A DNA stretch of 24,336 nucleotides from IMG/VR virus record IMGVR_UViG_3300042567_001852, positions 1 to 24,336 of that record; one strand, 5' to 3'. A program made the position numbers and the translations under genes. The stretch comes from a virus. Of this stretch, positions 6,485 to 14,734 are shown in pieces. Below the pieces are notes generated by a model. That model searched no databases, had not been told where the DNA came from, and saw only the letters and a list, made by a program, of their open reading frames with translations. How positions within the stretch are numbered: position 1 is the first letter of the stretch; each line of letters opens with the position of its first letter.

Positions 6485-7089
6485 CGGCTTTAATGAATGG
6501 TTCTCATTTTGCAAAGAAATATGTCAATGATTACTTGACACAGGACCTACCAATAAGATTAATCCGCTACAGAAATGGCTGGAACCTGGACAGCACTTTG
6601 CTGCCAGACCCTGGTCAGTACATAGCTTACGAACCACTAGCCATAGATGAATGGCCCTCAATCATCACCGTAACGACTGCCATGAATGGATTAGAGCGAA
6701 TAGGCTTCGATGGTGCAGACCCTCTTTACAGGGTCTCCTACAGCATGAGAACGTACATTTGGGTCCGCGACGAAGGCAATGAGCCAACGACGGTAATGAG
6801 AGACAGACTAACCACTGTCGTTAGAAGCGCGCTTCTTGACTACCCCTGCCTAAAGGCCTACGACTCTAGAACCTCATTTAGGGCGATAATAGGCGAAAAC
6901 AGCATTCGTGAAGAATATTCAGATATCTCTCTACTAAAAGGCGAGAGAATGATGGCTGGTGCATACATCTCCTACATCCTCGAAATAGACGAAGTTGTCA
7001 CAAGAGAGCCTCTCGGAGTTGTGGATTCAATAGAAATAGAAACAGTTACCGCAGGAACTGCAGAAGAAATGCCGTCACTTGATAATTAG
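6481..7089 (+). CDS. Tail terminator protein (probable)
   Basis: 202 aa. Alternating strand and helix pattern with IRLIRYRNGW near the N-terminus, a YRVSYSMRTYIWVRDEG strand pair, a TTVMRDRLTTVVRSALLDYP helix and a closing ISYILEIDEVV strand. This layout fits the tail terminator fold (lambda gpU / phage gp15-like), which caps the tail tube and sheath and joins them to the neck. The assignment rests on this pattern and on its place directly before the sheath gene; no catalytic motif is expected. The start overlaps the previous stop by ATGA, with GGAAG upstream. A 111-nt gap follows. Confidence 0.65.
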   Translation: MTALMNGSHFAKKYVNDYLTQDLPIRLIRYRNGWNLDSTLLPDPGQYIAYEPLAIDEWPSIITVTTAMNGLERIGFDGADPLYRVSYSMRTYIWVRDEGNEPTTVMRDRLTTVVRSALLDYPCLKAYDSRTSFRAIIGENSIREEYSDISLLKGERMMAGAYISYILEIDEVVTREPLGVVDSIEIETVTAGTAEEMPSLDN

Positions 7090-7200
7090 TTTTTATATTT
7101 TTAAAGTTCAATTCATAGTTGCACAGAATAATACATACCCCTCTGTACAATTGAAATCACAATCACAAACGGGATTCCCAATGCGAAACAGTGAGGTCCT
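7090..7200 (+). promoter_or_regulatory. AT-rich gap before the tail sheath gene
   Basis: 111 nt with no gene. The left part (7090-7115) is very AT-rich. It contains the inverted repeat at 7117-7152 listed separately. A promoter driving the highly expressed sheath and tube genes would fit here, but no convincing -35/-10 pair was found. GAGG at 7193-7196 is the ribosome-binding site for the ATG at 7201. Confidence 0.35.
7117..7152. repeat. Imperfect inverted repeat upstream of the sheath gene
   Basis: AGTTGCACAGA (7117-7127) and TCTGTACAATT (7142-7152) are complementary at 9 of 11 positions (one mismatch is a possible G-U pair), with a 14-nt loop. No T-run follows, so it is not an intrinsic terminator. 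It could be an operator or an mRNA 5' leader hairpin. Confidence 0.45.
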
Positions 7201-8655
7201 ATGCCTGGCGTAGTTATATCAACTTCAGTAAGAACCGGTCCTTCGACCACAACAGTACGCGAGTCGTCACAGTTGTTTGTCGTAGGCCTGACAGAGAGAG
7301 GCCCTTCAGACGAGCCTGTACTCATCCAAAACCTGGGAGAGTTCGAGGATACGTTTGGAGATTACCTAACCGGTACCTACACTCACTCAACCCTGGAAAC
7401 ATTTTTCGAAGAAGGCGGCACACGGGCTTACGTAGCCAGAGCCGTTGGAGCATCTGCAACCGTAGGAAGCCTTGTGCTTAACGACGGAGGAACCGCTGCT
7501 CTTACACTTACCGCAAACGGAGCGGGCGCATGGAGCGCGAATGTTGGTGTCGTAGTCACGGCCCCTACGGCAAGCACGTTTAAAATTGACATCTATTACT
7601 CTGGAGTACAGAAGTACTCAACAGGAACAGTGTCTACAACATCTCAGGCAGCGGGCAGAATAAATCTGAGCGCAATCGCCCAAAGATACGTAAACGCAAC
7701 AGTTAACAGCACCAGCCTCGTCCCAGACGCTCTCGCTTTGACTTCTCTTAGTGCAGGCGACTCTTATCATAACCAAGTTGTCCAAGCTACTTATGAAACA
7801 CAATTGGCACTCTTCAATGACGCCCTTGGTTCTGGTGCAGTAGTTTGCCCAGAAGACTTTTCTGATGCAATGTCAACTGCTCTGATTGAACATGCAAATG
7901 CAAACAGTAGAATTGCTCTCTTGTTCACAGGCGAGAATGCGGCTGTATCTGCAGTCAAGTCAACAGCACTTACGCTTCAAGCCGAAGACGGTGCAGAACA
8001 CGCAGCCTTATACTACCCATGGGTAGAGGTTCCAACTGGAGTACCAGGAGTTACCAGATTTGTTCCGCCAGTAGGATATGTCGCTGGCAAGCGTGCGGTT
8101 GCTCACAACCAAACAGGGCCACATCTTCCTGCAGCAGGTCTTATCTCGGCAGCATCATTTGTAGTCGGCCTGAAGGCTGACATAAACAAAACAATTGGTG
8201 ATGACCTTGATGCCAACTACGTCAACCCAATCAGAATCATTCAAAACACAATTAGAATCTACGGTGCACGTTCACTGTCATCTGACGTTGATAACTTCCG
8301 CTATATTACTCAGCAAGACGTTGTAAATACAATTGTTACAGAGTGCTACCGCTCTATCGAAGATGTTGTGTTTAGCTCCATCGACGGCAGAAACACTATT
8401 TTCGCCAACATTGAGTCACGATTGATATCGATTTTGTCGGTCATGCGTAATCTCGGAGCTCTTTACCCAGCTTTTGACGCAAACGGTCGTCAGCTTGATG
8501 ACGGTTATGTTGTGAAGTGCGATACTTCGCTCAACTCAACATTGCAGTTGTCTGAAGGCTTGGTCAAAGCAAAAGTTGGCGTTCGTGTCAGCAGCGTCGG
8601 TGACAGAATCGAAATCGATATTGTCAAGTCAAACCTAACCTCAACAGTAGTTTAA
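7201..8655 (+). CDS. Tail sheath protein
   Basis: 484-aa contractile tail sheath, the outer cylinder that shortens to drive the tube through the host envelope. The N-terminus MPGVVISTSVRTGPSTTT, then SSQLFVVGLTERGP and a FEDTFGDY stretch, is the hallmark of sheath proteins in many myoviruses. The central part (residues ~95-170) is an inserted beta domain. The C-terminal third has the conserved features GARSLSSD, then FRYITQQDVVNTIV, GRNTIFANIESRLISIL, and the closing strand VGVRVSSVGDRIEIDI that donates to the neighbouring subunit. Presence of this gene establishes the myovirus tail type. The tube gene follows 16 nt later. Confidence 0.95.
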   Translation: MPGVVISTSVRTGPSTTTVRESSQLFVVGLTERGPSDEPVLIQNLGEFEDTFGDYLTGTYTHSTLETFFEEGGTRAYVARAVGASATVGSLVLNDGGTAALTLTANGAGAWSANVGVVVTAPTASTFKIDIYYSGVQKYSTGTVSTTSQAAGRINLSAIAQRYVNATVNSTSLVPDALALTSLSAGDSYHNQVVQATYETQLALFNDALGSGAVVCPEDFSDAMSTALIEHANANSRIALLFTGENAAVSAVKSTALTLQAEDGAEHAALYYPWVEVPTGVPGVTRFVPPVGYVAGKRAVAHNQTGPHLPAAGLISAASFVVGLKADINKTIGDDLDANYVNPIRIIQNTIRIYGARSLSSDVDNFRYITQQDVVNTIVTECYRSIEDVVFSSIDGRNTIFANIESRLISILSVMRNLGALYPAFDANGRQLDDGYVVKCDTSLNSTLQLSEGLVKAKVGVRVSSVGDRIEIDIVKSNLTSTVV

Positions 8656-8671
8656 ACAAAGGAAATTCCTC

Positions 8672-9169
8672 ATGTCAAAAGTAGCTCAAAGACAAGTACT
8701 AGCAACAATAGTTCCAAGCACTTTCAGCGACAACGCCAAACAGCAAACCAACGTGCAGGCCAACCTGCCTAAGTGGAACGGATTCCGCTTTGCTCAGGTT
8801 TCAGGTGGCGAGATAACAGCATCTGTAGAGAAAATCTACGAAGGCGGAAAGTCTAGACCAACAGTCCTATGTGCCCCTTCGGAGATAGGTGACATCACGC
8901 TGACTGCTCACTATGACGATGATATGAATACCTCACTCACTGAAGCTGGTATCGGCCGTAAACTCAAGGACTTGCGTCGATACGTCGGAACAGCTTACTT
9001 TAACCTTACAGTATCTGTTTACGACTGCGACATCAAGGACCCAACCAATGACCGTATTTACACAAATGCGCTTCTTGTTGGAATGACTGAGCCAGAAGGT
9101 GACTCGTCATCTGGAGCTCCAGCCACCTTCGCATTGACCTTCGCAATCTCAGACGTAGACGCCGCCTAA
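8672..9169 (+). CDS. Tail tube protein
   Basis: 165-aa tail tube protein that stacks as hexamers inside the sheath. It shows the beta-rich pattern of the family: SGGEITASVEKIYEGGKSRP, then EIGDITLTAHYDDD, and a long LRRYVGTAYFNLTVSVYDCDI strand and the closing FALTFAISDVD. Length and position directly after the sheath are standard for contractile tails. AAAGGAA 7-8 nt upstream of the ATG is a strong ribosome-binding site, as expected for an abundant structural protein. Confidence 0.88.
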   Translation: MSKVAQRQVLATIVPSTFSDNAKQQTNVQANLPKWNGFRFAQVSGGEITASVEKIYEGGKSRPTVLCAPSEIGDITLTAHYDDDMNTSLTEAGIGRKLKDLRRYVGTAYFNLTVSVYDCDIKDPTNDRIYTNALLVGMTEPEGDSSSGAPATFALTFAISDVDAA

Positions 9170-9217
9170 ATACGCTAGTTGCAACGCCAGGCAATATGTC
9201 TGTGCTAGCTTCTCAGC

Positions 9218-9769
9218 ATGAGCGATAATCCACTGTACACAACCGAAGACTCCGACGACGTTAAGAGCAGCAAAAAGGCTGGTCAGCGTGATGGACTTAC
9301 TTCTTCTATAAAAGAAGAGACACAACTTGACCGCTTGCGTTCTGTTGTCAAAAAGAAAGTTGAACGCCCTGTTGTTCATATTCCTGTCACGGAACGTGAT
9401 GGTGTGAGCATTAAGGTCAGCCCAAACATTACCCAGTCACAGATGAAAAACTGGAGAAAATCTGCTGGCGAAGACTCACGAAACGGTCTTGATGCCACTA
9501 AATTTGCCTGCCTAGTTATTGGTAATACAACCATCGGCATCTGTATGGATGATGAGGAAATCTATGACGAGAGTGGCAATAATCTTAACTTTGCTCACCC
9601 ATTAGTTTTGGAAATGACCGATACTACTCGTCCGGTTCCAGATGCCGTTCGTGCCATGTTTGGTGTTGACCCTCACATCGAATCAGCCGCTTTGGCAATC
9701 TTGGACGCCGCTGGATATTCAGATACTGTTGCCGCGGTGGACCCTACGAAGGAATCTTCGACGAACTAG
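9218..9769 (+). CDS. Tail assembly chaperone, short (G-type) product
   Basis: 183 aa in the zero frame. The first ~65 residues are charged and probably disordered (TTEDSDDVKSSKKAGQRDG and following). The middle, with VSPNITQSQMKNWRKSAG and FACLVIGNTTIGI, is a small alpha/beta domain that matches chaperones that coat the tape measure during tail assembly; their C-terminal region is helical (PDAVRAMFG, LAILDAAGY). The stop at 9767-9769 lies within the stem-loop described separately. No Shine-Dalgarno sequence is evident before 9218. Position between tube and tape measure genes is the classical place for this gene. Confidence 0.8.
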   Translation: MSDNPLYTTEDSDDVKSSKKAGQRDGLTSSIKEETQLDRLRSVVKKKVERPVVHIPVTERDGVSIKVSPNITQSQMKNWRKSAGEDSRNGLDATKFACLVIGNTTIGICMDDEEIYDESGNNLNFAHPLVLEMTDTTRPVPDAVRAMFGVDPHIESAALAILDAAGYSDTVAAVDPTKESSTN

Positions 9770-9933
9770 TTGAAGATTCCATAGTCATCTCCGCAGCAAG
9801 ACTTGGAGAACTTTTCCACGTTAATCCGTTGGAACTCATGAACTTTGACGATAATGACTGGTTGGTCCTTCTCGCCTGTGCTAAAGTAATAAGTAACGAC
9901 CGCGAAGAGCAAGAGCGCAAGTCGAAGACTTAG
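9218..9933 (+). CDS. Tail assembly chaperone, -1 frameshift (GT-type) product
   Basis: The zero-frame chaperone reads to about codon 176 (CCT, 9743-9745); a -1 slip then continues from 9745 to TAG at 9931-9933, giving ~238 aa. The extension (62 residues) reads YEGIFDELVED, then SIVISAARLGELFHVNP, a Trp-rich DDNDWLVLLACAKVI stretch and a charged end, which is a plausible folded T-domain that contacts the tape measure. This frame has no suitable ATG near its beginning and is open well upstream of the slip point, so expression through frameshifting is the simplest explanation. In lambda and most tailed phages the same gene pair is expressed this way. The slip site is inferred; the extension itself is seen directly. 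Confidence 0.78.
9739..9745 (+). promoter_or_regulatory. Candidate -1 slippery heptamer G-GAC-CCT
   Basis: In the zero frame the codons are GAC-CCT preceded by G. After a -1 slip the A-site Pro tRNA re-pairs with CCC in the first two bases and third base, while the P-site Asp tRNA would re-pair poorly with GGA, so the heptamer is not a canonical X-XXY-YYZ. It was chosen because it lies 5 nt before a strong hairpin. Confidence 0.55.
9751..9780 (+). promoter_or_regulatory. Frameshift-stimulating hairpin spanning the zero-frame stop
   Basis: GGAATCTTCGAC (9751-9762) pairs with GTTGAAGATTCC (9769-9780): 12 bp with one G-U pair and a 6-nt loop at 9763-9768. It starts 5 nt after the candidate heptamer, the usual distance for -1 frameshift stimulators. 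No T-run follows, so it is not an intrinsic terminator. Confidence 0.65.
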
Positions 9934-9966
9934 GGATACTGCTCCCATAGCTTGACCGCCTTAGAC

Positions 9967-9986
9967 TCACGTGATGTAAAAATCAC
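9967..9986. repeat. Small palindrome/hairpin before tape measure gene
   Basis: TCACGTGA (9967-9974) is a perfect 8-bp palindrome, and GTGAT (9971-9975) can also pair with ATCAC (9982-9986) across a 6-nt loop. It sits 15-34 nt before the tape measure start. It could affect translation there, or be chance. Confidence 0.25.
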
Positions 9987-10000
9987 TCTGGGCAGGCTAT

Positions 10001-13000
10001 ATGGCAGACGAAAATATTAATGTAAAAATTAAATTTGATGCCCAAACTGGTGAAATTCGCCGTGCGATTGCAGAAATTGCAGTTTTACACAAAAGACTAG
10101 ACAAGCTTTCTAGCGGTAGAACAGACAAGTTTGCCAACAGCACAAACAAAAGCCTAAACAGCATGACCAGTGGCTGGAAGAGAAGTTTTGACGCCATAGA
10201 CAAAGGCGCAAAGATGGCAGGCAAAGGCCTGACCAAGTTCTTGGGAATGTCAGTTAAGGGTGTTGTTGTCGAAATGGCAATACTTGGCGCAACAATGATT
10301 GGCATCCATGCATTATTTGCTGCAGGACAATTTCTGGTCAAAGCCTATAGGGGAGCCATGCAGATGCTTGCGTCAGGTGCGGCGGGGGTGGTTGTTGCAA
10401 TATCTGCAGCCTCGGCAGCCATACGAGAACAACAAGCAGCAATATATGCCTACAGGGGCAAGGGTGCTCCAGCTTTTGGGTCAGCGATGAATCAGACCCG
10501 CATGGCGATGAGAAACCTGCAATCCGATGCCGCTCTGTCGAGCCTTGGCGTAGAAGCACTCAATAAGGCATATGGAAATATGTCAAAATCAATGAATACC
10601 AGCCAAATTAATCAAAGTGGTGGTGCAATCAAGGCTTTGATGGACTTTGGTTCAGCAGGTCAAGACCCAGCCAAGGGGCTTGAGCAAGTATCTGTAGTTA
10701 TAGCCGCACTTTCTGATAAAAAGAAAAACATCAGTGACGTCATAACTGAGGCAAAAAAACTAGGTCCAGAGATGGAATCGGCTTTAAAAAAGGCGAACGT
10801 TAAGACAAAGAAACAATTTCAAGAACTCCTGATGTCTGGAGACCTTGCTAAAAAGGGTGGCGTCTCCGGTCAGTTTGACGCAGTGAACAATACTTTGATT
10901 AGTCAAATGAAAGGCTACTTTACCCGTTTACGTGGCGAATTCGCGGACTTTGGCGACATGTTTCTTGAGCCGCTAAAAACTGCATTTGCTCGCGTGTTTG
11001 ACAAAGTCAGAACCGACTTAGCGCGCGTATTTGCTGCAATCCAGTACAGCTTTGGAGCAGAGGAAGGAATAAATAACTTTGCAAGCGCTATAGAAAAAGC
11101 ATCTGGCTGGCTAGTGAAAATGATTCGCGAATACCTTCCTACTGCTGTTGGCATGTTCGACAGAATCGGTGACTGGTATACAAAATTCAAGCGTGGTTGG
11201 AATCTTGTTCTAGATGCGACACGTCCACTTATCGACGGAGCAAAGGTTCTATATAAGGCCATGGACCCGATATGGGATTCCATCAAGGGAGGCGCTCAAA
11301 ACCTTACGCTTTTCAAGGACCTCCTGGAAGAAAATAGTTTTTTTGTTGAAGAGTTCGGTCAACGCATAGCCGACATCATCGACACCCTTTCTGAATACTT
11401 TATGGGCCTAAAGAAAAACTTTGCCCAAATGGCTCCATTTATAAATGACCTTTTAGCAGGCCTTAATCAGGTATTAAAAGTGCTTACGAAAGTAATGACC
11501 GTTGGAGCCGGAAGCGGTCTTGGGGCAGCGCTTGCCCCACTAATGGGTGCTGCTGTTTTGGGACGAGGATTGGCCGGAGTCAAGGGGCGCTTAATGCCCA
11601 AGTCCGGAACCCATACACAAACCATGAACGTAACGGCCAACAGTGTAAATATCGGCAATGCTGGTCCAGTCGGTTCCGGTCGCCTTTCTTCTGGCGCAAC
11701 GTCAGCAGGAGGTAGTGGTGCTCCTGGTAGTTCTGGTACGTCCGTTTATCCGTCGTCAAGAATAGGAGGCGGAGCGTATCGCGAAATGAGAGATGACCCA
11801 TCTCGTAGATTTTCCCAAAATATTAAAGACGGATATCGCATGGGGTTTCGCTCAAGTGGTTCAACCCAAAGACACACAGAAAGATTTACCAAGAGGCAGC
11901 AAATAGGACGAGGAGCTGGATATGCGGCATTTGGGCAACCCAAAGACCCGTATGCATCCCCGACCATTATGGGTCGTGATGGAAAACCTCAACCAAACCC
12001 TCAGTACAATCTTGCACAGTCTGCTCGTTTTCGAGCCGAACAGTCACTAAATGGTCGCTCTAGAGACGAGTTGCATCAAATTGCGACAGGCAAAGGCATT
12101 ACTGGCATAACTAAAGAATCTACAAGAGAAGAAATAAATCGCCAAATACTTGCAAAAAAGGGCTCAGTTGCAGAATTCAAAAACGACCCTCGCCCTGTCG
12201 GAATCGGAACAGGCGTTTCAAACGACCTTAGACGTGCAGCAAACAAAACCAGGTCAGGCATAGATAGGGGAGTTGGTGTCGCTAGAGGCGGAATGGCTTA
12301 CCTCAACTCTGGTGCGTACGACAGCGAAAAAGGTGAGTTCAGAGATGTAAAAGCACAGCGCGACGCACTAAAGAACAGAAGATTTGGCGTGAAAGGCGAC
12401 GACGGAATAAGAAAAGGAGGAACTGACTCGCAAGGGGGCCTGAGAAAACTTTCGGGAAGATTAAATTACGCCCGCGATATGAACAGAATTACGCGTAACG
12501 ACAGTAAATTCGGAGCAGGCACAAAGAAGTTCAACAACAGTATGGGTGGTCGCGCCGGTGTAGGAATAGGACTTGGAATGGCAAGTCAGTATGCCCCAGA
12601 AGAAATGCGTGGAGCCATGGCTCTTGGAGCAACCGTTGCCACCATTAACCCAATGCTTGGACTTGGTGTTGCTGGAATAGGTGGAGCCATGAAGGCTCAG
12701 GGCACAATGAAGGGTGCGATATCTGGTGCTGCTGGTGGAGCCGCTCTAGGCGGAATGCTTGGGCCACAAGGCGCGGCTATTGGTGCTGGAATAGGTCTAC
12801 TTGTCGGCGGAATAATGGGAGCCGTAAATAAAGGAAAGGCTCAACTTGCTGCAGCTAAAGCGACAGTCATGGAAAGCTTCGGGCGTCTTTATATGGAGAC
12901 CACGAAAAGCGCAGGAGCAGCATTTCAGAAAAACTACGAAGCTTCCCAGAAAGGTCAAAGCCTGGCTGGAAAAGGTGCAACCATGCTTGGAGTTGGAGCA

Positions 13001-14734
13001 GGTTATGCAAAAACCCAAGCCGGTATTCGCAGCTCTATAAGTGGCGCAATAGCAGGTACCGGCGGAAGCTACATGTCGGGTGGGAGACAGGAATTCGAAG
13101 ACCCCGTAGCCGCTCTTGAGGCGTACTACAAGACTGCAGAAGGAAAAAAGGTAAGCGCAGAAGACCAAAAGACACAGAAAAAAAAGGCGACTGGCACGCT
13201 GCGCACAATGCTAAAAGAAACTGACCCGGCTGTTCAGAAACAACTTGGGGAAATAGACAAACAAAACACCGCCAGAATAGATGCGTTATCTAGAGCTACT
13301 GGTAAAAGTGGTGCAGAACTAGAACAAATGGCTAAAAAGTTGGGTATAGACCTCTATAACCCAACCGTAAAGTACAACGAACTTCTAACAAAATTTACTG
13401 AAGGCATCATAAAAACCGGAGCAGCCCTGAATGATGCGTTAGTAGATACTTTTCTTACTGGAGCAAATCCCTTCAAGGAAACCAGAGAAGCAGGAGAAAA
13501 AAGCGCCGCTCTCAACCAGAACGTAGCCGGTTTAGGTGATGTCCTTCGTAAGAAGGGAACAAGCAAGGCGGATAAATCAAAAGCCATTGGCGCTTCCTTT
13601 GAGCAAATGATGCCGCAACTACTGGCAGTAAATGGTGGGGATGCGACAAAAGCCTATCTTGCCTATAACGAAATGTTTGGTCAAGGAGAAGAGGGGGGGG
13701 TTTTTGCAAAAGGCGGAGCCCTGGCAGGACAGGGAAAGACCGTCTTGGGGGATAAAGATGTTATAAAATCTCAAGGTTTGCTAAAAGAGGGAATGGTTGG
13801 CGAAGCTGCTACTCAAATAAGCGCAAGACTATCCAAGAAGAACATGACGGTCGACCAGGGAGCCCTGAAAGCAGCTCTCGCTAGTAAGAGTCCAAAAGAA
13901 TTGGCAGCGATACTGGGCGATGTTTCGACGTTTGACGAGGCAATGGACCCAGAGCTTGCAAAGCGCGGCGTAGACACTAACAGACTAAGAAAAGGCTTAA
14001 AAGGCGAAACTGCAGCAGATTTAACATCAGGTCTTGAGAGCATCATCGGGCCCGGTGTAGCGATTACTGCTGAAGACCCAAAGAAGCTTGACGCAATAGC
14101 TACTGCGGCTACTGATTTTTCTACTTCTGCGACAGGTCTAGAAACTGCTATTAATACATTTAACACCAATATGGAAGGCTTCTTCAAGGCCCCTCTCGGC
14201 GAAATGCCGGGATGGTGGGAAAAGGGTCTGGTATTTGATGGCAAGACTCTTAAGCCGGCCAACGATACATCTACCCCTCGCGCGGGTGGCGTAGGAGACA
14301 CTGCAACAAGCAAACTTTCTCAAACAATGGGCCGTCACGCTGCTATGAACGGTCAACTAACAGGAAAGAGAACAGTCACTTCTTCTCTCAGAGATTACGC
14401 ACTTGGTTCAATAAACTCAGACCACGCAACTGGTTCTGCTTATGACCTCACAGGACAGAACCTAGGTCAGTACGCAAAGCTTGTTCACGCGAATGGAGGC
14501 TTTGCTGAGTTCCACGGTTCCATGGCTAATCGTCATCTCCACGTTGTTCCTGGTTCCGGCATGGGTGACACATCAACACCTTCACCAGTTTCTACATCAT
14601 CTAGTTCCGGTGGTGGAACCAATAATTACTATACATTTGAAATAAATGGCAACAACGCTGCTCCTGAAGTAATTGCCAATATGGTCATGGCCAAGATTCA
14701 AGAAAAAGAACGTTCTGACAGGCAGAGAAGATAA
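10001..14734 (+). CDS. Tail tape measure protein with M15-like peptidase motif
   Basis: 1577 aa, which sets tail length and is ejected into the host. The N-terminus is helical (IRRAIAEIAVLHKRLDKL) and is followed by a hydrophobic region (~83-142). The centre (~500-830) is Gly/Ser/Arg-rich and low in complexity; ~847-945 is an Ala/Gly hydrophobic stretch (MLGLGVAGIGG, GPQGAAIGAGIGLLVGGIMG) suited to membrane insertion. Near the C-terminus is a zinc peptidase motif of the M15 type: His1475-x6-Asp1482 in SDHATGSAYDL and HLH at 1512-1514, with Glu/Phe residues before it, so local peptidoglycan cleavage during DNA entry is likely. The end (FEINGNNAAPEVIANMVMAKI) is a common tape measure tail motif. 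At about 3 residues per 4.5 angstroms of tail, the length suggests a tail over 200 nm, as an estimate only. The stop overlaps the next start (TAATG). Confidence 0.93.
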   Translation: MADENINVKIKFDAQTGEIRRAIAEIAVLHKRLDKLSSGRTDKFANSTNKSLNSMTSGWKRSFDAIDKGAKMAGKGLTKFLGMSVKGVVVEMAILGATMIGIHALFAAGQFLVKAYRGAMQMLASGAAGVVVAISAASAAIREQQAAIYAYRGKGAPAFGSAMNQTRMAMRNLQSDAALSSLGVEALNKAYGNMSKSMNTSQINQSGGAIKALMDFGSAGQDPAKGLEQVSVVIAALSDKKKNISDVITEAKKLGPEMESALKKANVKTKKQFQELLMSGDLAKKGGVSGQFDAVNNTLISQMKGYFTRLRGEFADFGDMFLEPLKTAFARVFDKVRTDLARVFAAIQYSFGAEEGINNFASAIEKASGWLVKMIREYLPTAVGMFDRIGDWYTKFKRGWNLVLDATRPLIDGAKVLYKAMDPIWDSIKGGAQNLTLFKDLLEENSFFVEEFGQRIADIIDTLSEYFMGLKKNFAQMAPFINDLLAGLNQVLKVLTKVMTVGAGSGLGAALAPLMGAAVLGRGLAGVKGRLMPKSGTHTQTMNVTANSVNIGNAGPVGSGRLSSGATSAGGSGAPGSSGTSVYPSSRIGGGAYREMRDDPSRRFSQNIKDGYRMGFRSSGSTQRHTERFTKRQQIGRGAGYAAFGQPKDPYASPTIMGRDGKPQPNPQYNLAQSARFRAEQSLNGRSRDELHQIATGKGITGITKESTREEINRQILAKKGSVAEFKNDPRPVGIGTGVSNDLRRAANKTRSGIDRGVGVARGGMAYLNSGAYDSEKGEFRDVKAQRDALKNRRFGVKGDDGIRKGGTDSQGGLRKLSGRLNYARDMNRITRNDSKFGAGTKKFNNSMGGRAGVGIGLGMASQYAPEEMRGAMALGATVATINPMLGLGVAGIGGAMKAQGTMKGAISGAAGGAALGGMLGPQGAAIGAGIGLLVGGIMGAVNKGKAQLAAAKATVMESFGRLYMETTKSAGAAFQKNYEASQKGQSLAGKGATMLGVGAGYAKTQAGIRSSISGAIAGTGGSYMSGGRQEFEDPVAALEAYYKTAEGKKVSAEDQKTQKKKATGTLRTMLKETDPAVQKQLGEIDKQNTARIDALSRATGKSGAELEQMAKKLGIDLYNPTVKYNELLTKFTEGIIKTGAALNDALVDTFLTGANPFKETREAGEKSAALNQNVAGLGDVLRKKGTSKADKSKAIGASFEQMMPQLLAVNGGDATKAYLAYNEMFGQGEEGGVFAKGGALAGQGKTVLGDKDVIKSQGLLKEGMVGEAATQISARLSKKNMTVDQGALKAALASKSPKELAAILGDVSTFDEAMDPELAKRGVDTNRLRKGLKGETAADLTSGLESIIGPGVAITAEDPKKLDAIATAATDFSTSATGLETAINTFNTNMEGFFKAPLGEMPGWWEKGLVFDGKTLKPANDTSTPRAGGVGDTATSKLSQTMGRHAAMNGQLTGKRTVTSSLRDYALGSINSDHATGSAYDLTGQNLGQYAKLVHANGGFAEFHGSMANRHLHVVPGSGMGDTSTPSPVSTSSSSGGGTNNYYTFEINGNNAAPEVIANMVMAKIQEKERSDRQRR

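Noticed and set aside
13813-14313. 166-codon open frame on the minus strand inside the tape measure gene
   Set aside because: It is Ser/Pro/Ala-rich, lies fully antisense to a strong gene and has no gene-like composition or context.
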